Positions 11,027-21,842 of a stretch of 64,000 bases of DNA are shown one piece after another. Source of the stretch: Terfezia claveryi (taxonomy: Eukaryota > Ascomycota > Pezizomycetes > Pezizales > Pezizaceae); assembly GCA_015179025.1 (NCBI GenBank), contig WHUX01000050.1, positions 1-64,000 on the forward strand, written 5' to 3'. The notes beneath the pieces are model-generated. The model made no database searches and was not told the origin of the DNA. It worked only from the letters and a program-made list of their open reading frames with translations. Position 1 is the stretch's first letter, and each line of letters begins with the position of its first letter. The position numbers and the translations under genes are program-made.

Positions 11027-11527
11027 TATCATAACTGTATTCTTAGTCTTATTTTGATACTTGAACAGGCTTGTTCAGGTGTTATAAATGAGTGATTGTT
11101 GTCTTAGCTTCCAAGATAAGAGTCTCGCAAAGCTTATTTCTTCCATAGCCTTGGCCAAGAATTATATATATATATATCTTTATCTCTCCGCCCTTTTGTT
11201 AGATCCCCATCCAATATCTTATATATTCAATACAAGACTTTGCTTCTCTCTACAAAGGTGTACCCTCCTTATATACCTCCTTACCATTGTCTTACCTTCC
11301 CTCTCTATATCTTACCTCTCTAAATAACTCTGCAGTAGAGCTGCCTCCCTCCGACAAATGTGGGATCTGCTACCACGTGTCTTCTACCTCTTACCTCTTA
11401 CTCCTTGTTCTTGTCCTATTCTAGGTTTCTCCTATTATATAGTATATGGCATTCCTACATGAGCGATCTCCTTGCCCACTAACCAGGTATACCTCTTGGT
11501 TGCCTTGTCCTTAGAGCCATTGTTACA
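11027..11527 (+). repeat. 3' LTR of Gypsy-1
   Basis: It begins TATCATAACTGT just after a purine tract (AAAAGGGGGATAG) and ends GCCATTGTTACA. It matches the Gypsy-B LTR along its length but has many transitions. A TATATATATATA stretch at 11165-11177 corresponds to the promoter TATA of the other LTRs. Confidence 0.8.
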
Positions 11528-12222
11528 GATACTTAATATCTCTACTTAATACAAAGCTTTCACTATCTTTAAGGGTCCAAAAAACTAAAATACTCTTCAA
11601 CCAATAATAGTTAATTGAAGGGTGCTAGGATAGATTCGAGTACTATTAATACTTACCTTGTCTCTATATTTAATTTACTTTCTATTTTGGATAAAGTTTT
11701 ATTAAAAATAAACATTTCCTTTTAACAAAGTTAAGTATTTCCATATAATATATCATTTTTACTTACGATTACTTTTATATCATACTAAGACCCAATATAG
11801 ACACTTGCTATTCAATTAAAGACTTCTGTATTATTTCTTTCACATGTGTTTATATGTCATTCACATGTTCTTATTATCTTTGCTTACCTTCTTAACTTTG
11901 TATCTATTATTATTGGATAATGCTACTTTATTACTTAAAGTTACTGCTTACTTGTCTTGATTATCATGAATCAACAATTATCTCTTTTATAACTTTCTCT
12001 TATATTTATTGACTCATATTACTATATTAGTCATATATCTCTATATATTTCTTTATTCATATATGCACAATATACTATTCTTAGGTTATGTAACTTAGAC
12101 TTTCTCACTAGATCTTTACCCTTAACTTATACTATTATATATGAGTCTCCTTAGTCATATATCTAGTTCTATACACTTCTTAATAAGACTTAATAGACTA
12201 TCTATACTTGACATAGTTCCAC
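11528..12222. other. AT-rich degenerate spacer
   Basis: Very AT-rich with no open frame. Composition suggests an old element decayed by C-to-T mutation; I could not name it. Confidence 0.5.
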
Positions 12223-12703
12223 TATAATGATGGCTCTAGAGACAAGGCAACTAAGAGGTACGCTAGAGCAAGGACAAGACTAGGGTAATACACACATAGA
12301 AATGCTATATATGTGACTAGAGGAAAAGGCTTAGGACGGGGGTAAGGGTAAGGGCGAGAGAGGCACATGGGAGTAGTAGGAAGCAGCAGGGCTGCAGAGC
12401 TGTTCGATAGGTCATGGCAAGATGAGGGGGTGTACAAGGGAGGTACACCTTAACACAGAGAAGTAAGGTCCTGTATTAGGTATACAAGACATTAGATAGG
12501 GATCCAATAAGAGGGCGGAGATAGCATGCTATATATATCGGCTTCCTTTCTAGCCAAGGCCATCAGAACGAATAAGGTTCTTGAGACCTCTTATCTTGGA
12601 AGTTGAGATAACAATGCTATTACCTTCATTGTAGGTGATGAACAACAGTAACAACAACAATAATAATAAGGTCAGACTAGGCTAGGAGGGGATAGTTGTG
12701 TCA
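12223..12703 (-). repeat. 3' LTR of Gypsy-C
   Basis: On the reverse strand it starts TGACACAACTATCC, directly after a GGGGAGATAG purine tract, and ends GAGCCATCATTATA. Homology to the other LTRs includes the GGATCCAATAAGAGGGCGGAG block at about 12505. Confidence 0.75.
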
Positions 12704-12720
12704 CTATCTCCCCTTTAGGC

Positions 12721-13140
12721 TCAGAGCCACAGAGACAGAAGGCGATATCTACAAGAAAAAAGTGGCATCGGGATGCTAGGTAGTATCTTCAAGAGACAAG
12801 ATTGTCTCCTGTACCTTTTGTGTCTTTTATGTCTCTTAGGTGTTTCCTGAGTGTCTCCTATGTATCTCCTAGTGTCTCCCGGTATCTCTAGGAGACACTG
12901 CGAGACATTTTGCCAATCAGGAAGACACACCTTGTCTCCAGTAGTATTACTGTCTTTAGAGACATTGGAGACAAACTATTTTTTTTCCTGATGGAGACAA
13001 AAAATAAACAAGTAGGAAAGGCAAATAAAACCAATAACCTATAACCCAACCCCAACCCCAACTCCGGAAGTACATACCAACAATAATTCCAATCCAGGCT
13101 GATAAGAATATTATAGCATAGGACAAGGCTTTCGAGGGTA
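12721..13140. other. Extra segment rich in GTCTCC motifs in Gypsy-C 3' region
   Basis: Sister copies have only a short untranslated tail between the chromodomain and the purine tract, but here about 400 bp are added. They contain many GTGTCTCCTA-type motifs in both directions, including the hairpin GTGTCTCC-...-GGAGACAC near 12872-12899 and AGACAAGATTGTCT near 12796. This may be a small inserted element; its ends were not resolved. Confidence 0.45.
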
Positions 13141-15829
13141 GCACTGGTAGAACATGTTGACCAGGTCTGGTATATTTTCCAGGTCATCAGTAGGCTGCTA
13201 GGTCATCTCCTCATCCCCTAGCCACTTAACCTTGTGCTATAAATGCCCGTACCTTCTCTCCAAGTCTAGTACTTCCTCCACCTCCCATTCCTCTTCATCT
13301 TCAATAACTAAGGAAGGGAGTGGAGGGTGTTCCTCTCCTAGAAGGGGGTCCCCTATGGCAGGCTCAATCTTGTAAACATGAACAACCAGGTATCATTTAA
13401 TATCCTTGGGGAACTTTAATCGATAGGCATGAGTACCCATAGTGGCCAACACCTTGAATAGACACAAGAACTTGTGGTCGAGCTTACAAGATGGCTGCTT
13501 TGTCCGGAAGTGCTAGCTAGATAGCCATACCTTATCTCCTGGCTAGTATCTGAGGGCTGGCAACCATGATCCATTAGCATACTTAGCTTGCCTGGCTTGC
13601 ATATATCTTAGCTCCACTTTCAAGGTGGAGTGGAGCTCAGTGATTCCAGCTGCAAACTCCTGAGCTGGGGCATCATTTTTGGCCTTTTATAATGGTGCTA
13701 AGGTATCCACGAACTGGGGGTGCTAACTATAGTTGGCCAGGAAGGGGGATGTTTTCAATGATTCCAAGAACTAGTTGTTGGCGGCGAATTCACAGGTTAC
13801 CAATAACGAAACCCAGTTGTTCTACTGGTAATCAACAAAGGTCTATAGGTATTGCTCCATAATGGCATTTATCTTCTCTGATTAGCCATTCATCTGGAGG
13901 TAATATGCTATTGACAAATGCACTTTGATTCCTAGAAGCTCATAGAATGCTATTTAAAAGTCTGAAGTGAACTGAAGGCCATGGGCAGAAACGATAGATT
14001 CAGGGAGCTCGTGATACTAGAATATGTTATTAAGGTAGAGGTTGGCCAACTCTTGAGCAGAACAAGTATTCCGATAAGGTATGACATACCTCATTTTTGT
14101 CAGCTAATCTACCACTATTAAGATGGCATTGAATCCCAAATCTTCTAGCAATCCCATCACGAAATCTAAGGTCAGGTGCAGCCATGGCTGACCTGGGATA
14201 TCCAGAGGCTTCAAGGTATCATATGGGGCATGGCAGATAGGCTTAGTATGTTTGCAAACATGGCAGTTCCATACATACCACTTTACGTCCTTCTGCTGAT
14301 CAATCTAGGTATATTCCCTAGCCAAGAGCTCTAATATCTTTGCCACTCTAGGGTGACCTGCCACCAGGATATCGTGGTGTTCTTAAATCAGCCTCAGGCA
14401 TAACCCTCCTTCTGGTATATAGAGCCATTCGAGATGATAGAGGAGGCCCTCCTGTACTGTACACTCGGCTAGGGAAATCTTGGGGTGGCAGTGCTGGCTG
14501 GAATCTACTGCAGTGATGATCTCTCTAACCAGAGGGTCTCCTTCGTAAGCTTGTCTTACCAGTTGTTAGAGTTCGGCTTCCCCAGTAGCCTCAACCTCAG
14601 CTTCCATATCAGCTTCAGCTTCCGCATTAGCTTCAGCTTCCACATTAGCCTCAGCTTCCACATCAGCCTCCACTTCCACATCAGCCTCAGCTAGAACATT
14701 GGCTGCCAGATCAAGGTTTTCGAGATTCAATACTACCTGATTTTAGTATCTTAGCCTTTTATCCCCCCCCTTAAGAAGATCTCCTGATCTCCTAGTCAAG
14801 GCATTCAGTTTCCTGCCAACCTTTCCTGACTGGTATCTGATCTTGAAGTTGAACTGACTCGGAGATAAGAACTCCGACCACCTAGCTTGCCTTCAGTTTA
14901 ACAGCTTAGTGGTGGTGAAATATTTAAGGTTCTTATAATCGAACAACACCTCAATAAGTCCCTTAGCTAACTCCAGATATGGCCTCAATTCCTTCAATGC
15001 TCGCACGATGGCCATCAGCTTTTTGTTGTAGATTTTGTAGTTGCACTTAGCCAGGGAGTGCTTTTTTGAGAAGTAGGCCACTGGGTGGAGGATGCTGTTG
15101 ACATACTGAGAGAGGATTCTCGCGGATACATAGTTAGAGGGATTGGTTTCTATGATACATTCACTATCTAGGTCGAAGTAAGCCAGGATCGGTGCTGAGC
15201 AGAAGGCTTCCTTGAGGTTCCGGAAGGCAGATTGGGCTTCTGGATTCTAGTCGAAGTGCCAGTCTTTTTTAGTCAGGGTGGTGAGAGGGGCTACAATCTT
15301 TGAATACCCTATAATGAACCGCTGGTAAAAGTTAGTGAACCTCAGGAAGGCTTGAACATCCTTGAGATTTGCTGGGATTTGCCATTCCTGGACAGTGGTA
15401 ACCTTGGTAGGATCCATCCTAATACCTTCGTTAGTGATAATTAACCCCAGATACTTGACCTCCTATAGATGAAACTCACATTTCTTGGGCTTGAGGTATA
15501 ATCCGGCTTGCTCCAGCTTTTCTAGCACTTGTCAGACATGGATTTTGTGCTCTGCTAGAATGTCTGAATAGATCAGGATATCATCAAGATAGGCTATGCA
15601 GAACACATTCAAAAAGTCTCATAAAGTATCGTTCATAAAGTGCTGGAAAGAGGCCGGGGGGTTGGTTGAGCCGAAAGGTATGATATTGTACTTGAAGTAC
15701 CCATACTGGGTGTGGAAGGCTGTTTTCCACTCTTCACCTTCAGCTATTCGGACTAGATTATAAGCTCCCCTGAAATCCAGTTTAATGAACCATTTTGCCT
15801 TGAAGAGCCTGGCTAATGTTTCCTAGATT
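13141..15829 (-). pseudogene. Gypsy-C pol 3' half (RT end, RNase H, integrase, chromodomain)
   Basis: Reverse-strand translation follows Gypsy-B pol in order but with many stops and shifts. The longest clean piece is RNase H at 14893-15081 ([20 protein letters not shown]). A simple AGCTTCCACATCAGCCTC-type repeat at about 14590-14695 matches the Ala/Asp repeat (GCTGATGCTGAG) seen in Gypsy-A between RNase H and integrase. Confidence 0.75.
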
Positions 15830-15834
15830 AGAAG
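15830..15834. repeat. Target-site duplication AGAAG, left of Gypsy-A
   Basis: AGAAG is repeated at 29653-29657 directly after the 3' LTR, as expected for a 5-bp gypsy integration duplication. Confidence 0.85.
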
Positions 15835-16386
15835 TGTCACAACCGTCCTTTCCTAGCCAGGTTTGAGAGTCGGATGGGATTCCGTTCGACTCTCATTATT
15901 GTTGATTAGTATCATTATTATCTCTATTCCCGAGATAAGGGGTCTCGGGAACCTTATTCCTTCAGGTGGCCTTGGCCAGGAAGGAAGCCTGTATATATAG
16001 CTTGCTCTCTCCGCCCTCTCGTTGGATCCCCATCCAATGTCTTGTATACCCAATACAGGACCTTGCTTCCCCCAGCGCTTATGCACCTCCCTTGTGCACA
16101 TCCTTGTCTCGAATAAACAACTCTGCAGTACAGCTGCCTCCCTTGACATATGCGGCAACTGCCTCCGCGTGTCTTGTATCCCTTGCCCTCTGCCTCTCTT
16201 GCCTCTTGCCTCTTGCCCTTGCCCCCCATCTCAGTCTTCTCCTGGTCACACACATAGCGTTCCTACATGTGTCTTACCCTAGCCTTTCCCTAGATCACAC
16301 ACATAGCGCTCCTACATGTGCGATTGCCCCTTGCCACTTCCCCAGCGTACCCCTTGGTTGCCTTGTCCCCCAGACCCCTCGTTACA
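15835..16386 (+). repeat. 5' LTR of Gypsy-A
   Basis: Starts TGTCACAACC and ends CTCGTTACA; a TATATATAG box lies at about 15992. A primer-binding stretch follows (CTACGTTAGATCAC). Compared with Gypsy-B LTRs the first ~100 bp differ (it carries a GAGAGTCGGA...CCGTTCGACTCTC inverted motif), so A and B are separate subfamilies. Confidence 0.85.
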
Positions 16387-16421
16387 CTACGTTAGATCAC
16401 TCTGATCAACCAGTACACTCA

Positions 16422-17669
16422 ATGGCTGCCCAAGACACCACTCCCATGCTCGCAGCAAGATTTCGAGCCTGGCAAGCTCTACCCATTCCCATGAACTAGA
16501 CCGTTTTCGGCAGCTATTGTCAGACCATTATCGATATATACCTGGTGGCGGATGCCTTAGGCCAACGACTGGAATCGGCCATACCTGAAGGACAACAAAA
16601 ACAGACCAGGGCCAATGACGAAGTCACAATACTCACCGAAGACCTCCTCTCATGCCAGCCCGACCTCGCCTCTTGCCAAAACAACCTCGTGACTGCCCAG
16701 AACAACTTAGTCAACGAAAGAAGAACCATTCAGACCCTGAATAGGGCCCTGGACACGATTGGATTCCAAACAGCCCCAGCACCCCAAGCATCCCAGACAC
16801 CCAAAACCCATGATCTCCCTACCCTGCCAAAGTTCAATGGCGACAGGACTCGCTTGAAAGCCTGGAAAAATTCCATCAAAATCAAACTAACTGGGAAGGC
16901 TGCAAAATTCCCTACTGTTCAGCACTGATTAGCTTATGTATACGGCCTATTAGAGGGCAGAGCTTTGGACCAGGTCCAACCCTATGTGCTCGATGACCGC
17001 TTCAACCTCCCTGATATTGCTGCTCTGCTCACAATCCTCGACCGTGCCTTCGGAGAACCAGACCCCATAAGTATGGCAACTGGCGCTCTCCGAGCACTAA
17101 AACAGAAGGGCCATGACCTCTCAATATACGTGGCAGAATTCTCAAGGTTGGCAGCAGAGGTGGAGTGGAATGATCGGGTAAAGCTGGAACAGTTCGAGGA
17201 AGGCCTCAATATTGAGCTCAAACAGGCTCTCCTCCAATCTCTAGATATTAAAACTCTAGATAAATTCATTGATCAGGTATCCAAGATAGAGCAAAAGATG
17301 GCTAGGTTGAGAGTCCAGGTTAGCGCCCCCAGTACCTATCGGCCTCCAATTAAAACCCAGCACCCCCAGCAACAAACTCGACCACAGAACCCTAGCCCTC
17401 ATACCCAAGCTACAGCCAATAAGCCAGCCTACCCATCTCTGGTGGCGGGCAGCACCACCCCCATGGATATATCATCAGGAAGGCCCTGCCTAATACAAGA
17501 AGAGAGGGAACGTCGCCGCAATAATAGGTTGTGCATTGCCTGTGGGAAAGGGGACTACTTCATCATGGCATGTCCCCTCCGCAAAAACCGCTCAATGGCC
17601 ACCCACGCCATATCCGAATCACGGATCGAAGAGGTTGAAGAGTCGGGAAAAGGAGAGTCCTTTGCCTAA
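16422..17669 (+). pseudogene. Gypsy-A gag
   Basis: The frame starts MAAQDTTPML and has stops near 16497 and 16926, then runs on to 17669. The capsid-like region (LPKFNGDRTRLKAWKNSIK; LEGRALDQVQPYV; LEQFEEGLN) is typical of fungal chromovirus gag. The zinc knuckle reads CIACGKGDYFIMAC: the His of the CCHC box is Tyr, while Gypsy-B keeps CIACGKADHFIVAC, a single C-to-T change. The gag ends ESFA-stop just before protease in another frame. Confidence 0.85.
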
Positions 17670-20114
17670 TTACTGACACTAGCAAGGGACCTGCTCCAGG
17701 TCATTTATCTTTGTCTGTGTTTTCCTTGCCTACATCTATGTCTGTTGATAAGTCTCGCCTGTTTAGCGAGCACTTCGTTGTACCTATAACTGTCAAGTTC
17801 AATGATAAAACAGTGGTTACATCAGCTCTCATAGATTGTGGTGCTTCAGGAATAGCATTCATTGACCAGACCTTCATCAGTAAAAACTCTATACCAACCT
17901 CCAAGCTAAAAACTCCCCGCCTTCTTGATGTTATCGACGGCCGCCCTATCTCTTCTGGTGCGATTACCGACCTCGTGTGCCTGCCCAGCGCCATGGGTAA
18001 TCACTCGGAAGATCTCCCAATGTTTGTAACCAAGCTAAAGTACCCAATTGTCCTTGGGATCCCCTGGCTTAGGATGCACGATGTATCAGTCAGCTTCGGC
18101 TCTTACACCTTGCGATTCAATAGCCCTTATTGCAAAAAACACTGTGGGGATCCAAAAACCACTGTCACTGAGCTGTGCGCATTGCCACCCCCGATAATCC
18201 ACCTGATGCAGGTGGTACTCCCGCCTGCACATATTAATGCCACCATTCCCCCAGTTTCCCCTATCCCCTCTGTACCCCCGAGTCCCCAAAAACCTCTGAA
18301 TATTAGCTTCATCGGAGCAGGGGCTTCCACTTACCTCACCAGGAGGTACAAGCTGAAGGCTCATGCCCTGTCTATATATGAGGTGAACCTGGAGATCAAT
18401 AAGATGCGGCCTAAGGAGGAGTGGAAGTCCCTAGTTCCGGATGAATACCACGAGTTCATTGATCTGTTCTCGGAAAAGGCCGCGGAGAAACTCGCACCCT
18501 ACCGACCCTATGACCATACTATTCCGCTGATAGAGGGTAAGACCCCTCCCAATAGGCCCCTCTACGGAATGTCCCAGTTAGAGCTGGAAGCTTTGAAGAA
18601 GTACTTGGAGGAAAACCTCAACAAGAGCTTCATTCGCCATAGCTCCTCACCAGCGGGCGCTCCGGTGCTATTCGTCAAGAAATCGGATAGTTCTGTTAGG
18701 CTATGTATGGACTATCGGGAGCTGAATGAGATAATGGTCAAGAATAGGTATCCCCTGCCTCTAATCTAGGAGACATTAGCCAGGCTTTCCAAGGCCAAAT
18801 GGTTCACCAAACTGGATTTGAGAGGGCATACAATCTGGTACGGATTGCCGAGGCGGAGAAGTGGAAAATGGCCTTCCGAACTCGCTATGGCCACTTCGAG
18901 TACAATGTCATGCCCTTTGGCTTAAACAATGCCCCAGCCTCTTTCCAACACTTCATTAATGACACCCTGCAAGACTTCTTGGATGTGTTCTGCACGGCTT
19001 ACCTCGACGATATCTTGATTTATTCAGATACCCTAGCAGAACACAAGATTCATGTCCGGCAGGTGTTGGAAAAGCTAGCGCAAGCTGGATTGTACCTCAA
19101 GCCCGAGAAATGCGAGTTTATATGCAGGAGGTCAAGTATCTGGGACTGATCATCACTACAGAGGGCATCAGGATAGACCCTGCCAAGGTTACCGCTGTAC
19201 AGGAATGGCAAATCCCAGCAAATCTCAAGGACATCCAAGCCTTCCTAGGATTCGCTAACTTCTACCGACAGTTCATTCTAGGGTATTCGAAGATCGTAGC
19301 CCCCCTCACCACACTAACCAAAAAAGACCAGTGCTTCGACTAGAATCCAGAAGCCCAATCTGCCTTCTAGAACCTCAAGGAAGCCTTCTGCTCAGTACCG
19401 ATCCTGGCACATTTCGACCCTGACCAGGAATATGTCATCAAAACCGATGACTCCGACTATGTCTCTGCGGGAATCCTCTCTCAGTATGTCAATGGCATCC
19501 TCCACCCAGTGGCCTACTTCTCGAAAAAGAACTCCCCAGCTGAGTGCAACTACGAGATCTACAACAAGGAGCTGATGGCTATCGTAAGGGAATTCGAGGA
19601 GTGGAGGCCACATCTGGAGTAAGCCAAGGGGATTATCGAGGTATTATCTGATCACAAAAACCTTAAGTATTTTACAACTACCAAGCTGCTCAACCGATGG
19701 CAGGCTAGGTGGTCGGAATTCCTCTCTCGGTTCAACTTCAAGATCAAGTATCGGCCTGGAAAAGCTGGGGGTAAGCCGGACGCACTGACCAGGAGATCAG
19801 GAGATCTCCCTAAAGGGGGGGATGAAAGGCTGAAGTACCAAAATCAGGTGGTACTGAAACCTGAAAATCTCGACCTAGCAGCCAATAGCCTTGCTGTGGC
19901 TGCTGCTGATGCTAATGCTGATGCTGATACTGATGCTGATGCTGATGCTGAGGCTGATGCTGATGTTGAGGCTGATGCTAAAGCTGAAGCGAACCCCGAA
20001 GCAGATCTCATTCTGCGGATACGACGGGCATATGCAGAGGATGACCTGGTTAAGGATATAATCGCTGCAATGGAGTCTGGACAGCGCCATCACACCAAGA
20101 TTTCCCTAGCCCAG
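17670..20114 (+). pseudogene. Gypsy-A pol 5' part (protease, RT, RNase H)
   Basis: The protease box is [12 protein letters not shown] near 17837-17872. The reverse transcriptase starts about 18430; the catalytic YLDDILIYS is at about 19000-19026, and RNase H is at 19420-19700. Breaks: TAG at 18767, an indel near 18830, a shift near 19120, TAG near 19342 and others. A run of GCTGATGCTGAG-type codons (19895-19990) gives an Ala/Asp repeat between RNase H and integrase. It stops at the Gypsy-B insertion. Confidence 0.85.
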
Positions 20115-20672
20115 TGTCACAACCGTATTCTTAGTCTTGATTTGACACTCGAACAGGCTTGTTCAGGTGTCGTGCTATTTTGACACTCGAACAGGCTTGT
20201 TCGGGTGTCGTTGATGGGTGATTGTTATCTTAGCTTCCGAGATAGGAATCTCGGGAAGCTTATTCCTTCCACAGCCTTGGCCTGGAATCATGTATATATA
20301 TCTTCGTCCCTCCGCCCTCTGGTTGGATCCCCATCCAACGTCTTATATATCTAATACAAGGCCTTGCTTCCCTCCACGTTGGTGCATCTCCCTTGTGCAC
20401 CTCCTCGCCTTGTCTCTGCAGCCTAGCTGCTTCCCTTGACACACTTGGCAACTGCTTCCACATGTCTTGTGTCCCTTGCCCTCTGCCTCTCTTGCCTCTT
20501 GCCCTTGCCCCCCGTCTCAGCCTCCCCCTGGTCACACACGTAGCGTTCCTACATATGTCTTACCCTAGCTTTTCCCCAGATCACACACGTAGCGCTCCTA
20601 CGTATGCAATTGCCCCTTGCCACTTCCCCGGCGTACCCCTTGATCGCCTTGTCCCCCAGAGCCCTCGTTACA
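20115..20672 (+). repeat. 5' LTR of Gypsy-B
   Basis: TGTCACAACC to CTCGTTACA. It contains a tandem pair of near-palindromes of the type GACACTCGAACAGGCTTGTTC followed by GGGTGTC at about 20145-20210, and a TATATATAT box near 20291. The primer-binding region CTACGTTGGATC follows directly. Confidence 0.9.
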
Positions 20673-20708
20673 CTACGTTGGATCTTCTCGACCAACTGGT
20701 ACGCTGTC

Positions 20709-21842
20709 ATGTCCAAACCAACCCCGTTACCTACCGACAGGTTCCAAGTATGGAGGGAACCCCCAATACCCTCAGACCCTGTCCAGCTGTTGGAATACTA
20801 CCGAATGGCCATCGATATCTTCACTGCCACCTATAAGATTGGTGAAAAACAAGGAGTGGTGCTCCAGAACACCGAACGAAGGCTGAAAGAAGCCGAAGAT
20901 AAAATCCTTCTTCTCCCAAAGGACCTTGCAGACGACCGAGTAACTATTCACAATCTCAACTGTGCCCTTGCCACCGCAACCGCACAGGCACCAGCGACTG
21001 CCATGCCCGCTAAAACCCAAGACCTCCCCACCCCACCCAAATTTAATGGTGAACGGGCCCGCCTCCAGGCCTGGAAAAACTCGATCAATATTAAGCTCAA
21101 TGGAGATGCTGCTAAATTTCCAACCACCCAGCACAAACTCACCTATGTTTACGGCCTGCTGGAGGGGAAGGCTCTAGACCAAGTCCAGCCCTATGTTTTG
21201 GCAACAGGGATCAATCTAGCGGACATTTCCGCCTTATTCATTATCCTTGACCGAGCGTTTGGGGATCCGGATCTAGAAGGAACGGCCACAAGAGCCCTTC
21301 GAGCCCTTCTACAAAAGAACACCGACCTTACCACCTATGTGGCTTAATTCTCTAGGTTGGCTGCTGAAGTCGACTGGAGTGACAAAATAAAATTGGATCA
21401 ATTCCAGGAAGGCCTAAGCGTGGACCTAAGGCAGGCACTCATCAATTTCCCAGATGTCCACACCCTCGAAGAGTTCATTAATTAGGCTAGCCGATTGGAG
21501 CAAAAGATGGCCAGGTTTAGAAATAGCCTGAAGGCCTCCCCCACCGCAGCCGCCCGCTCGACTTTCTCACCTGCTCGTACTCAGCTACAGACCCCTATTA
21601 CCAACAACCCCGCCCACCCTTCCCTCGTAGCCGGTAGACCAGCGCCTATGGATCTATTGGCAGGCAGGCCTCGCCTGACCCAAGAAGAGAGGGAACGCTA
21701 CCGGAATAATGGACTATGCATAGCCTGTGGGAAGGCCGACCACTTCATTGTGGCTTGCCCCCTTCGAAAGAATCGCTCCCTGGCCATACATGCGGTGTCC
21801 GAAACCCCAGAGGAGTCGGGAAAAGCGGAGTCTCTTGCCTAG
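20709..21842 (+). pseudogene. Gypsy-B gag
   Basis: ATG at 20709 opens MSKPTPLPTDRFQVW. The frame has two stops (TAA near 21346, TAG near 21483) where Gypsy-A has GAA and CAG. Capsid-type motifs match Gypsy-A, and an intact CCHC knuckle (CIACGKADHFIVAC) is at about 21716-21757. It forms the particle core and binds element RNA in working relatives. The gag stop at 21842 overlaps the pol frame. Confidence 0.88.

Larger units (their letters stand above)
1..11527 (+). mobile_element. Gypsy-1: decayed Ty3/gypsy 3' half, split by Plavaka element
   Basis: Bases 1-483 align to the integrase core of Gypsy-B near 24620-25100, and 10374-11026 align to its integrase tail and chromodomain, ending in a polypurine tract and an LTR. 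The two halves abut exactly at a TA, so the 9.9 kb between them is a later insertion. The copy is full of stops and transitions (for example Gln codons turned into TAG) and codes for nothing now. Its 5' part lies outside the window. It is the oldest-looking gypsy copy together with Gypsy-C. Confidence 0.85.

Noticed and set aside
13040..13060. Telomere-like repeat (AACCCAACCCCAACCCC)
   Set aside because: Only about three irregular units inside a gypsy remnant; the fungal telomere unit TTAGGG is not seen.
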